From Heloderma charlesbogerti (Eukaryota; Chordata; Lepidosauria; Squamata; Helodermatidae), in the NCBI GenBank assembly GCA_026122225.1, contig JANEZZ010001850.1, positions 310,001-374,000 of the forward strand: a stretch of 64,000 nucleotides of DNA, written 5' to 3'. Made by a program: the position numbers and the translations under genes. Position 1 is the first letter of the stretch. Every line of letters begins with the position of its first letter. This document shows positions 53,831-64,000 of this stretch, in pieces. The notes below the pieces were generated by a model. That model saw only the letters and a list, made by a program, of their open reading frames with translations, was not told the origin of the DNA and did not search any database.

Positions 53831-55460
53831 TACTGTTCGTCTTTAGCATCTCTTTTCACAGGTATTTTCCTCTGACCATTTAGCTATCATTGTTAGTAGC
53901 TGTTGACAGATCTATTTTGTTGATGAATTTCAAGGCAGCAGTGTTAAGTATCTGCTTCCCAGATTCAGATGAGTAACTCCTTTTTCTCTGAAGTCCCTAA
54001 AGCCAACGGCAGTTGTCACTGGGACTGTTGAGGGGTGAGGGGAATCAAATTCTTTTTGCAATCAAATCTGAGTTGGAGAATCATCCCTCTCCCCCGATTC
54101 ATTTCAGCTCTGTATTCATCATATCCAAAGCTTTAATGAAACATCTGTGGCATACATTTAGTTTCCAGGCATAGTTCTTCTTCATTAAGCACTGGGTATT
54201 CTGCATATTTCTAGTGTTTAGGAGTTCAAATGTTCACACTGTGAAATGTTCCCAACCCTAATATTCACCCTAGCTCAATGTTCTTCTTGCCATTTTATTT
54301 ATTTATTTATGATGTACTGCATTAAAATAAAGGCTTGTCACTGCAGAAACAGTCTAACGCCTACCCCCTGCATTCCGACTGATCTCCAGATTACTAGCAA
54401 AATTGCTGCCTTTGTATAGTTACGGACTGATGTGATAACTGAAAATAACTTCCATTAGCACTACAGAAACTCCAGCTGATACCAAATGAATTTCATTTGA
54501 TACCAGCAGAGAAAAATATTGGCTACTGAGATATTTTTCCTTCATGGTCATTTACAGTTAGCTGGGACCCATGCACCATTGAGGAAGTCTCCAGATGTTT
54601 TCTTTTCCTTAAGATCCTTACTGAAAGCTTTCCCACTCTCAGGTCGACTGACTGCAATTTATTTAAAAGATAACATTTCTCTCTTGTTCTGGAGGTCCCT
54701 AGGATATGGACTGTGAGGGGTAATGTGAATTGTTTGGAAGCATTACCAAATGTACTTTCTTTTGAATGGTGCCTGTTTTGGATGTTTTGCAGTTGTGCTC
54801 TCTTGACTGCTCCTAAAAGAGGCAACTACTACCATACCATTCTCCTTCCACTATATCAATGACAAACCAGGTGGTTGTTTGTACAATAATGCACTCTGAT
54901 CCTCTGCGCATGCAGAGGCATAAGCAGTGGCCAATGCAAAATCTTAGCCCCGGCAGGCAGAAGAGAGTTATCTGGTTCTGTTCTTTGCCAAAAGAAATCC
55001 CCTACACTGTCACATGTATATAACGCTGCTAAGCAGAACAGCTTGTATTCATTATCATCTAGGACTCAACTTGCCAACATCGTTTTCTTGTGCAAAAAGA
55101 ACCTTCTCTGGATTGAGGCCACAGCACAGGGGAGGAAAGTTTTTTAAAAGAAATCCTCCATTCCTAAATGCAAATCCCACCCCCACTCTCAAGATGTTAT
55201 TAGCTATGGAGGGGGAAACATTTAGGCAGAAAAGAAAAGAGCGAGCCATGGATGGCACAAAAAATCCACCTGAATTCCCCCACCACCACACACACAAAAA
55301 AAAAAAACAATAATATGTACCATTAAGATTTTCTTCTACCACCAGTACATTTTCCTGCATGCTACTGATTCTTTGGTTTACATGTACAGCACAAAGATAA
55401 CTGTTCAATTTTTAAAAAACCCCTCAAGGAACAGCATCTAAATCTATATGCTTTGATAGG
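53830..55460. other. Non-coding stretch, nothing recognised
   Basis: Short frames on both strands, mutually overlapping, without motifs. The stretch 55080-55310 has repeat-like phrases (CTCTGGATTGAGGCCACAGC) shared with 50950-51150. Confidence 0.35.
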
Positions 55461-55469
55461 CAAATGATA

Positions 55470-55550
55470 GATTTATTTATTTATTAGATGTATTAGCCAC
55501 CCATCTGGACGGCTATGCAGCCACTCTAGGCGGCGTACAATGGTAATTTA
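55470..55550 (-). repeat. L2-like LINE tail, minus orientation
   Basis: A TTTA run followed by TTAGCCACCCATCTGGACGG and CAGCCACTCTAGGCGGCG. Confidence 0.65.
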
Positions 55551-55702
55551 CAGATTGAAAAGATTTGGATGTTAGGTAGTTATTGCACAATTGCTCCAAA
55601 GTTTGTAGTTTCTTTGCTTTTAATCTACTGGAACCCAGTGAATGCATTGCCATGGCTTTTGGATAACCATTCTTTGTCTAATTGCTTGCTTCCTGTCAAG
55701 GA

Positions 55703-55810
55703 TGCAATCCTATGCATGTTCAGAGAAAAATAAGTGCTATAACTCCCAGCATGAGAATGCTGGGAGTTGTAGGACTTTTATTCTATCTAAACATGCATAG
55801 GATTGTGCCC
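55703..55810. mobile_element. Foldback MITE (cctatgcat family), copy 3
   Basis: The left arm GCAATCCTATGCATGTTCAG and the right arm TCTAAACATGCATAGGATTG meet around AGCATGAGAATGCTGGGAGT. The most symmetrical of the three copies. Confidence 0.75.
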
Positions 55811-56339
55811 TTGGCTGATATTTTTTCAGTGGCAGTTAATGGCTAGGAGATGATTTTCCTAAACGGGCAACTGATCTGCAGGTTGAGGTCTGAGAACAGC
55901 TCAACAGGGTAGGGTGGGTGCAAGAAATGAGTTGGCAATTTGAATTTGGAGACAGATAGCTGGGAGAGCTGAGAGTTCACTGTTGTGTTGCTATCTTTGA
56001 AGTTCTGACTCAGAGTTAATAGCTATGCTTTCTGTTAAGAAAACCTATTTGCTTCCCAAGAGCTCTACTTGGATATCTGCAAATAAACAAATTTTACAAA
56101 GACATAATCAGTGGTCTCTTATCCAAAGGAAACTAAACCCTTCAGCTCTGACCTTAAAAAAACGGGCAGCGCTTCAACACATACACTCTATTCTCTGGAA
56201 GGCATGCATTGATTCCTATGTTACACTTGTAATTTTTCTAGAGAGAACGCTGTTATTCAGTCTTCTGAGATTCAGAGTCTAACAAACTGGGTCAAGGTCA
56301 TTTCTAAGGTACTTCCAATCCAAGATGGCAGAGTTGGGA

Positions 56340-57745
56340 TGCTGGTTTTAAAGGAGAACATAGATACAGTGGGGCATAATGGAAACCTGGTGGAATGGAG
56401 AGAACCAGTGGGATACAGTAATCTCTGGATACAAAGTCTATAGGAATCAAAGGGGAGAGTGTACTGGGGGGGGTGTTATTCTGTATGCTAAAGAAGGCTT
56501 CTGTTAAACTAGAAACCTCGAACTGGGCAGACTCCTCCACAGAATTGCCATGGGTGACAATACCAGGCCCCAAAGTAATGTAGTTTTGGGGACATGCCTC
56601 CTGAGCAAAATGCTCAGGGAGTCCTTGACACTGAGAAGGAAATCAGGGAGGCCAAAGGAGGAAGGGTTGTAGTAATGGCTGACTTCAGTTACCCACACAT
56701 AGGCTGAATAAATGCATGTTCCTGTTATGAGAAAGAGGTACACAATTTGATACCCTAAATGACAGTGTCTTAGAATAGTTGATGATGAAATCAAGCAGAG
56801 GGGAGGCAACCCTAGTTTTAATCCCACAAGGACTTAGTGGGATTCACACTTAGTGTGAAATCTAAGTGTTGCTGAACCAACTGGAAACCAGGACCAAATT
56901 TAATCTACATGTAAGTGAAAAATTACCAAGGAGGTCCAACACAATCACATTTTGATTTCAAAAGAGGAAACTTCTCAAAAATGAGGGGATTAGTAAAAGG
57001 AAGTTCAAAAGGAAAGTCAAGAGGGTGAAATCTTTCCAGAACACTTAGGGGTTACTCAAAACCAGGATAAATAGGTGCTCAGCTGCAATCTATACTGCAG
57101 GTCAGGAAAGGTACTACCAAGTCCAAGAGGTCACCAGCATAGTTAATGAAAGGGACACAAACCTGCACAAAAGAAATGCAAGCAGACAAGGGATCCCCCC
57201 CCCCGATTTTGAGGTGCATATTATTAATCACATTAAGAGTAACATAAAAAATACATAAGAACAGGAAATTCACTAGGGAGGCAGTTGTACTATTGGATGA
57301 CAATGGAGTTAAAGAGAATAACGAGATTGCAGGGAAGCTTAATGAGTTTCTTATGTCTGTCTTTACTGCAAAGAATCGAATGTAGGGCAGATATCCATAC
57401 ATAAACTGACATTTTCAGGATGGGAATCTGAGGAACGGGGGCAAATAGTGGTAGGAATAAATGTAGTTCTAGGCCTTATTGACAATCTGAAAACAAAGAA
57501 ATCACCAATTAGCATCTGAGAGTTCTTAAAGAACTCAAATGTGAAATTGCTGATCTTCTAACAAAAATATGTAATGTGTCCCTAAGATTAGCCAGAGGAG
57601 TGGAAAGTGGCCAGTGTAATGCCAATTATTAAAAAGAGACCGGGGGAGGGGGGGGAATCCAGGAAATTACAGGCCTGTTAGCTTTATGTCTCTTCTGGGT
57701 AAACTGGTAAAAAGTGCCACTGAAGATAAAATTATTAAGCATGCT
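56340..57745 (+). repeat. CR1-like LINE fragment, heavily decayed
   Basis: Recognisable pieces in order: GGGGTGTTATTCTGTATGCT (encoding a GGGVILYAKEGF-like endonuclease block), a VVVMADFSYPHIG block (the GDFNYP motif of the CR1 endonuclease), later RVLKELKCEIADLL and PGNYRPVSFMSLLGKLV from the start of the reverse transcriptase. Stops and indels throughout. It is cut off at the right by a M380 MITE. Confidence 0.65.
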
Positions 57746-57749
57746 GAGA

Positions 57750-58033
57750 CTTTCTACATGAGGCTTTTATTGTGCACTCATGCTTGCTCACTCACGGTAG
57801 TTTGCAGGTCTTTTACAAGATGGTGTCCTCCTCCAGGGTCTCTCCTGTGCTTTGCAACCATTATTGCAGGGGGTTTTAGAGTGAGGAAAGTGCAGTAATT
57901 TTCTGAATGGCATTATATTTATAGTATGTAATTGCCCAATTCTGCTATATCACAGTGCCATCTAGTGGCTGTATAATGAAATATAAAGGAAGGCAGGGAA
58001 AGAAACCCCTGGAAAATAGCCTGTGTAAAAGAG
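57750..58033 (+). mobile_element. 0.38-kb MITE, family M380 copy 4 (internally shortened)
   Basis: Left end CTTTCTACATGAGGCTTTTA, then CTCCTCCAGGGTCTCTCCTG, CACAGTGCCATCTAGTGGCT and GGAAGGCAGGGAAAGAAACC. The usual GAAGCAGAAGCC segment is lost and the right end is abbreviated. It separates the CR1 fragment from unrelated sequence. Confidence 0.6.
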
Positions 58034-58034
58034 C

Positions 58035-59500
58035 GATGTACATCACTGTGGTGTACTGGGTGGATTTCGGGCTTGGTTTTCCTATGTATGGGTTTACTAA
58101 CCTGCTTTCCATTTTCTCAATGCAGCTCCAAAATCATGACTCATGAAAGGGGATCACAGCACAGAGGTAGAGGTGAAATAATAGACTCTTCCAAGTTCTC
58201 CACCCAGGTCCTCCTCTGCAGAAAGACGAAGCAAACAATCACCATCACCTGCTACAGCTGAGCCTACCCACCTTTTTCAAATAATTACAGCTTCTTCTTT
58301 TGAAGAAGATGCTTACTAATAAATGAACGTAATAGGCATTTTTAAAAAATTAAATACAGTACAATATTCACATCATCATGTAAGTTCAATTCACAATAAA
58401 AAAACTTGTTGTTTAGACAGTGTTTATTATAATCAGTCATCGCTTAAACATGATACATATATATTCCCTGACTGTTTATTTTTTTAAAAAGAGTAGAGTA
58501 CAAAAAGATGAGAAAGAAAATAGATTTGGTCTATAGCAACAACACAATGACAAACTTAAAAGAAAACAGTAATGGCTTCCTTTTAAGAACACAGAAAAGA
58601 AGGGAAGTTATTTGTGTGTGGCAGTGCATAGCTAACCCCTTTAGGGCAGGACAGGGAAGTGGAGAAACAAATTCAGACATAGACTTGGATGGGTTAAATA
58701 ATTGGCCACAATTTTATTGGTTCAGCTTGGAATAGAGTTGGCAGGGGCATAGGGCATGGATCTGTTAATCGGACTACCCACCTGCAGTCCAATCCCGTCA
58801 ACCTGGCCCGCCTGCCAGGTGCCTCATTGTGGGGGGCAGGAGTCAGAGGCACACCCCACAACGTTGAAGTGAGACCCTTTCTGCTTCCCTGGGATATGGC
58901 CCAGATTGCAGACCCACTCTGAGCTGGGTCTTAATGCCACCCCCCCCCCGTGGTCCCTTAAGGGGGGGGCCCTCTTGAAGGGGAAAACAGGACACCCAAT
59001 CCCCTTCCCCATGGAACTAGCCCAATGCCTTCCACACCTACAAGTTGTGACTTAGAACTGAAAGTTTTATAACCACCCTTACAATTATACTTGTCAAATC
59101 TAAATATCACCAAGTTAATATTCTTGCAATGGGGAAGGTAAACCCCCTGCACACTGGAACCAATCTGTGAGCAGGTAAAATTCCTTCCCAGTCCCGTTGT
59201 CTGGCGACTAACCATAATCCATGGCACTCAATGAGTTACCCTGGAGTGGATGGGTGGGGAAGTTGGCGCAATGCAGAAGCCACATGGGCCGCTCTTAACA
59301 GCCTCTGGCAGACTAGAGGGAGGGAAGTTTTCCCTCCCATCCGCCAACAAAGCCCTCTTCCCGCTGAGCCAATTTAGCCCTAATTGGCTCCCTGTCTCTC
59401 ATGTGGGTGCACATTTGGCGCCACTAATGCAGCTCGGCTGCCCCCTCCCTGCCTCCTCATTGGGACTGCGCACCACCACAACATTGCTCCTTAGGTAAGA
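58035..59500. other. Non-coding stretch, nothing recognised
   Basis: Includes an AT-rich half and a GC-rich half with C runs near 58938. No recognisable gene or repeat. Confidence 0.35.
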
Positions 59501-59543
59501 CGGGAGCTGTGTGGAATGAATCCTTTAACTCTCACCCCTCATG

Positions 59544-60104
59544 TGTTATGTGTACCCCAGAATGGCAATGCAGAGTGCCGTTGGCATCTGCTTAAAGTGT
59601 CCAACAGATACTTGTGCTTAGTGTGAACCAGAGTTACGCCATGTTTGTATGCTAGGTCATCCTGCCTTAGCTCCAGTCTCTGTGAGAAGCAGATTACAAC
59701 CTGTCAGCAGTTTCTCTGAGAATTGTAAGGGAGGATGGATTCCTCCCCAGGCTGCGGGCTGATAACATTGTACTTCGTGCAGTAACTGAGTGTCAGTAGC
59801 TGGCAAGCATCCACCCCTGTCCAGGGAAAGAACATTTAGTCCCTTTCCAAATAACACACTGTGTGAATGCCTCCAAGTAATGCAGCTACTAGAGCATGGC
59901 TAGAGTTCTTCCCTATATGTGACGTATTTTGCTGTATAAAGGCCTGCCCCACTGAACACTCAGGGCTCTCTGCCCCTTTGCTGACAGAGCGCCTTGCTGG
60001 CCATGCAATAAAGTGCTTTCAGATCCAGAGTCTTACCCGTGTCTAATGTGATCCATTGTCCGGCTAGACAACTAACATGTGAGCATGTTCCGCTCTAAAC
60101 AACA
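59544..60104 (+). mobile_element. 5' LTR of an endogenous retrovirus (left edge approximate)
   Basis: TGTATAAAGGCC near 59932 is a TATA-like box. About 75 bases on, CAATAAAGTGC near 60005 is the polyadenylation signal, followed by a GT-rich U5. The right edge is placed at the ACA before ATTTGG at 60105-60110. The left edge is uncertain; a TGTTATG at 59544 is one candidate. The 3' LTR lies beyond the window, so neither paired-LTR comparison nor the target duplication can be checked. Confidence 0.6.
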
Positions 60105-60107
60105 ATT

Positions 60108-60125
60108 TGGCAACCGCGGCAGGAC
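60108..60125 (+). promoter_or_regulatory. Primer-binding-site-like sequence
   Basis: TGGCAACCGCGGCAGGAC begins with the TGG that pairs to a tRNA 3' CCA end and lies three bases after the proposed LTR end, where retroviral primer sites lie. I could not match it to a specific tRNA from memory. Confidence 0.5.
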
Positions 60126-60298
60126 CGTCTGGCTCGTGTCTGTCTTCTCCTCCACCCAGAATCGACACCCAGCCGCCACTAGGTGAGTTCAGTGGTGAAT
60201 AAGGGACGGGTCAACATAAAGGGTAAGACAGATCACAAATAAACCAGGTAAAGAAAGGTGAAACATTGTGTCATTTTCCGGACTGTTTCTGAAAGACT

Positions 60299-60412
60299 GG
60301 GGTTGAAGTCCCAAAGTTCTAAAATTAGATTTTCGGGTTGAAGTCTGAGAAGTCCGAACTTGGGTTGAAGTCCCAAAGTTCTAAAATTAGTTGCGAGTTG
60401 AAGTCTCAAAAC
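60299..60412 (+). repeat. Two tandem units of about 62 bases in the ERV leader
   Basis: GGTTGAAGTCCCAAAGTTCT and AAAATTAG appear twice about 62 bases apart, each followed by a diverged GAGTTGAAGTCT segment. Confidence 0.75.
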
Positions 60413-60559
60413 CAAGATGAGAAACACGTGTGCTGCCCCATTGGGCAGTCCTCTAGAGGTGATGATGAAGTCTTTCAAGAATATGTCTGGTACTGCTGGT
60501 TTGTCACAGAAACATATGTGTATTTTGTGTTCTGAAGAATGGCCGGTCACATCTCATTC

Positions 60560-61700
60560 GTAGCCAAACACAGGATCCTTTCACCAACAAAAGTTGAGAG
60601 ACTTAAGACTAGTCTTAGAAGATAAAATTTTCCTGGCCAGATGGATTACTGGTACCTTTGGGCAGATGAGGCTTATAAACAGAGCCAAAGAGGAAAGGTT
60701 TTTGCCCCAGAAAGCCTTAGCTCCCTACTAATGGCTCTGCCTGGTTATTTAGCCGCCTCTGCCCCATCTGGTTTGTATCCCCTTTTGAGTTCCACTATAC
60801 AAATTTTTAACCCCCGCTGTCCCAGGTGGAGATGGAGCTCCTGGCGATCCTGCCAGAACCAGCTTCTTTGTTGCTAAAGTTTTTTGTTGTTGTTGGCAAT
60901 TTTCATGATTTTAGAGTTTGTTCTCATAGCTATATTCACATATAGTGAAAGCCATGCTTTTTGCTACCAACAGAAGCTAAAACAATGCACCATAATCACT
61001 CTTCACACTGTGTACCTTCTAACTGATAAGGGATGCTTCTTTCTGTACTGTGAGAAAACATATTTTGCTGCCAAAAGAGAAAGGCCTTGGTGAAGGGGGG
61101 GGGGGGCAGCAGCGTATGTACTTTCTGTCAGTTTTCTAACTCAGTGAGACTTGCTCTATAGAATCCTGAGCGTATTAGCCAAATACCCCCTGCCTTCGTG
61201 AAAATCGTAGTAGGGTTATAACCAGAGTTAGAACCATTTTCGCACCCACCGTCTGTCTGTGGTGGATATAGTTCAATTGTTAGAAGCCCTTTTGGCTACT
61301 GATGAAAGGGCAAAATTATACACCAGGAGAGTTTTTCTCCAGACTCGTACAGCGGTATGGACTTAGAAGCTGAGCAGAGAAAAAAATGTTCCTGGGTGGC
61401 AAGGAAAGTCTGTGTCAGAGGTTTTGAGTTTGGCAAACACTTTTTTTTTAATGGTAGAGATGAGAGAGAGAAGAAAAGAGAGAAGGAGTGAATAAATAGT
61501 GTGAAAATGCTGGCCACAGGAATTTCTGAAGGTAGATTTTACAAGACACGAGGGAGAGGACGTGAGCGAGGAAGAAGCCGAGGAGGCCAGCCACAGGGCC
61601 CCCGGCAGCCACCTCAAAATGCCCGAGACATCTGTAATTATTGTTTGAAGGGTTAGCAAGTGCAGAAGGAGAAGACAAAGTGCAGAAAGAGAAGAGAGTG
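60560..61700 (+). pseudogene. Endogenous retrovirus gag remnants
   Basis: Broken frames with retroviral character. Around 61260-61365, DIVQLLEALLATDERAKLYT resembles a capsid helix. Around 61545-61650, RGRGRERGRSRGGQPQGPRQ is a basic nucleocapsid-like stretch, followed by ARDICNYCLKG, the start of a C-x2-C zinc knuckle that is then interrupted by a stop. No complete gag frame exists. Position between the primer site and protease supports the call. Confidence 0.5.
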
Positions 61701-61765
61701 GGCAATGACAGTCCCAGGGAGATTTCTACATAAAAGCCAAAAAACCCTTCCCCGACACCTAACAG

Positions 61766-61969
61766 TTGGAAACTGAAATTGAATCCCCGTTCTTGAAAAT
61801 CAAGGTTGGAGAAAATGAGTACTCTTGTCTAGTTGATACTGGCGCCAGTTGTTTTTATGCTAAATACCAAAGAACTTCCCCTCTCGGGACGCCGAGAGTG
61901 GGTGATGAAATTGATGGGATTCACCAACCCCTTAATAAAGAAGTCATGATGTCTGTAGGGCCCTTTTAA
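61766..61969 (+). pseudogene. Endogenous retrovirus protease (partial)
   Basis: An open stretch with ETEIESPFLKIKVGENEYSC followed by LVDTGAS, the D-T-G active site of retroviral aspartic proteases. A frameshift near 61965 follows. The reading then continues in another frame with a DHSPVHLL-like segment and a stop, the usual protease end before reverse transcriptase. Class I (gamma/epsilon) affinity is inferred from the pattern. It is not functional as it stands. Confidence 0.7.
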
Positions 61970-61989
61970 AACAGACCATGCTTTTATAC

Positions 61990-63170
61990 TAATAGACCAT
62001 AGTCCTGTACATTTATTAAGAAGACATTTGTTAAGTAAATTTTGAGCTGAATTTAAGTGTGATCCTAATAACTTGTGGATTTTGCTGCCATCCACTCATT
62101 TGATGGCTCTTACTGAAGGAGTGGAGCCAAAATGTTCCTCCCTCCCAGAAGCCCTTGGGAAAATAGAAAAAAATGCTGATCTCCTTAAGAGAAAGCCACC
62201 CCTATTTATCTCGTGTAAAACAAATGAATTTAATAGAGAAACAAAATAAGTTCCATTAGAATTTTAGAGATGAAGACAATCTCTTGTTGTTTCAGTCTTG
62301 TCAAGCTTAAACAAAGAAACAAGCCCAAGCACAGGCTTCGCCAAGAGCGTGTGTTGAATTGTGTGCTATTGTAAAAAGATGTTACAAGTTGGCATATACC
62401 ATACAATATGAGAAAGGCAAAATTGTAGCTTAGGCTGCACTTGTGTTTACCAGAAAGGAAGATATTTTTGAACAAAATAATGCAAGTAAAACTGAAGGTT
62501 TGTGAAGAGATAGTATATGTGCTAAAATTGTTATGATTAAAATGGGATTTTTATATGGTTAAAGTAAGTGTAAACTTTTGCTGAAGGTCACCGGTAAGAA
62601 GCAAGTAAACAGGAAGTGTAGAGAGGGCACCAGGTTGGAGAAAGCTAGAGTAGAGGCTTGTAGAAAACCGGAGTGTGATAGAAATGTTGCAAAGCATAGT
62701 AAACTAATGAAGGTCAAGCGAGAGTTGCACCAGGAGCGTAGGAAGAGTTGCTTTGTGTGTAGAACATATAACCACAAATCATTTATGGGTCAGGATGTAC
62801 CCAAAACGGGAAAGTTCAAATTAGTGAGTTGCTTAAGAACGTGTGCTTTGTTCCACTGAAACAAGAAGTGTATACTGAATTGCTCCTTTTGTTTATGCTG
62901 TTGCTGTATAAATTTAATCTCTGAGCATGTGCAGATGTATTTCTGACTATGCTGTTACAATTCCTTATGAGAGTTTTGAATCAGCTAGTCTCTCCGCTCA
63001 AGTAGCTGAGCTCATTGCTCTAAAATCAAAAACTGTTCACTGATTCATGATACGCTTTTAGAGTAGTTCATGATTTTGGTCAATTATAAGAAAAGAGAGA
63101 GTTCATGACTTTTGCAGGAACCCCCACTGAAAACAGAAATATACAGTGCTTCAGATTTGTTAAAAAGCAG
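61990..63170 (+). pseudogene. Endogenous retrovirus pol, deleted reverse transcriptase region
   Basis: Only about 1.2 kb lies between the protease and the RNase H end, far less than an intact reverse transcriptase needs, and no Y-x-D-D block was found. An uninterrupted frame at 62578-62859 (LEKARVEACRKPECDRNVAK, with a CFVCRTYNHK cysteine pair) fills part of the gap and is not a recognised retroviral domain. Internal deletion is the likely explanation. Confidence 0.5.
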
Positions 63171-63204
63171 TTCTCCTGCCATCTTCCATTGTTATTATTT
63201 AATG

Positions 63205-63300
63205 TGCAGCTCATACATATGAGCAAGGTGTTGTGTCTCACTCAAATTCCCATGCTGATGCAGCTGCAAAGGGCTGCTGGCTGCACAAATATCTTGTTAA
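63205..63300 (+). pseudogene. Endogenous retrovirus RNase H C-terminal remnant
   Basis: SHSNSHADAAAKG matches the pattern of the C-terminal end of retroviral RNase H (a small-residue run then A-D-A-A-A). It is followed by linker sequence running into integrase. Confidence 0.55.
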
Positions 63301-63339
63301 TCTTTGGGACCTCAGCATAGCCCAAGATCTTGCCCCCAA

Positions 63340-64000
63340 ACCTAATGAATCCAAGTGGATTCACGCAGGTTGTTTTTTACACCCAGGCTCTCTTTGGCGC
63401 TCCCCAGGCGGCCGATTGTTAGCGCCTGGGTGACTCCATTTCCTTTTGGCCAACATGCTTCGTCCCTTTTTGCATGCTGGCAAAGAAGGATAGGCTGTCC
63501 GTCAGGCCATCCGTCTCTGTTGCGTCACCTGTCAGTCCCACAATGCAGAACATCTTGTGAAGGTTGCGCAAGGATACAGAGGTCTCTCAGAGGGTCCGTT
63601 CTGACATCTGCAAATGGATTTCATTCAAATGTCCAAGGGTCGTAGGTTTGAATATGTGTTAGGAATTGTGTGCCTGTTTTCCGGATGAGGGTAAAGGCAT
63701 CACCTTGCGGGAGGGCAGATGCTACCACAGTCACTAAGAAACTTTTGAACTTTGTAACTCCTAGAAACAGGTGTGCAAAGTGATGAACTTTCCCCGACAC
63801 TTTCACTGCCCACGCCCTCGAAGTTTGGGAAAAGCGGAGAACAAATGGGATACTGAAGAGCAAAATGTCAAAGTTATGTGCTGAACTGAACTCTGATTAG
63901 GTAACTATTTTGCCATTAGCCGTGATGTCTATGAGGGCCACCTCAAAACAGAAAACACCACTTGTCTCCATATGAAATTAACACTGGCTGGCCAATGAAA
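63340..64000 (+). pseudogene. Endogenous retrovirus integrase, disrupted
   Basis: Starts with the zinc-binding region (a His-containing HAGKEG, then CVTCQSHN supplying the C-x2-C pair). The catalytic core follows with LQMDFIQM, in which the Asp is the first of the D-D-E triad, and YVLGIVCLFSG. A late segment SMRATSKQKTPLVS matches the integrase C-terminal side. Several stops, and a stretch missing between the first Asp and the last segment, show it is dead. Runs to the window edge. Confidence 0.7.

Overview
The window looks like a piece of a squamate reptile genome, most likely a lizard. The evidence is one vertebrate multi-exon gene with long introns, set in a dense mix of BovB (RTE), L2-like and CR1 LINEs, tRNA-derived SINEs of squamate type, hAT-like and foldback MITEs, solo LTRs and an endogenous retrovirus. 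There is nothing bacterial: no operons and no ribosome binding sites. Almost all long open frames are antisense or repeat-derived. Family names come from recognising protein and repeat motifs by eye, not from a database search. 

Host gene (minus strand, about 6.8-35.5 kb). At least eight coding exons of a MROH-family (maestro heat-like repeat) protein can be read, each with AG/GT splice signals. In transcript order they lie at 35449-35108, 33226-33074, 30843-30689, 28369-28204, 26050-25881, 19402-19268, 12573-12403 and 11205-11050. Phases agree for the first six exons and again for the last two. They disagree between 19268 and 12573, so at least one exon there was not found. A weaker exon candidate lies at 6882-6801. 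The real 3' end and the promoter were not located. 

Repeats inside the gene. A solo LTR with a perfect 5-bp duplication sits at 9522-10050. A 5'-truncated BovB lies on the minus strand at about 22.6-25.7 kb. It carries a 726-bp hAT-like insertion built of perfect palindromes, a perfect 46-bp inverted repeat, and a 21-bp tandem duplication beside a deletion. SINEs and MITEs fill most of the remaining introns. 

Region 35.5-60 kb. No host exon was recognised here. It holds a second copy of the same LTR family (36247-36791, minus), several MITEs, and a plus-strand BovB whose 5' region is split by an L2-like LINE (42055-43088). Further L2-like 3' ends, a CR1 fragment (about 56.3-57.7 kb) cut off by a MITE, and SINE copies follow. 

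Region 59.5-64 kb. The 5' part of a decayed class I (gamma/epsilon-like) endogenous retrovirus: LTR, primer-binding-site-like sequence, gag remnants, protease, a deleted reverse transcriptase region, the RNase H end and integrase. It runs off the window edge and is riddled with stops and frameshifts.
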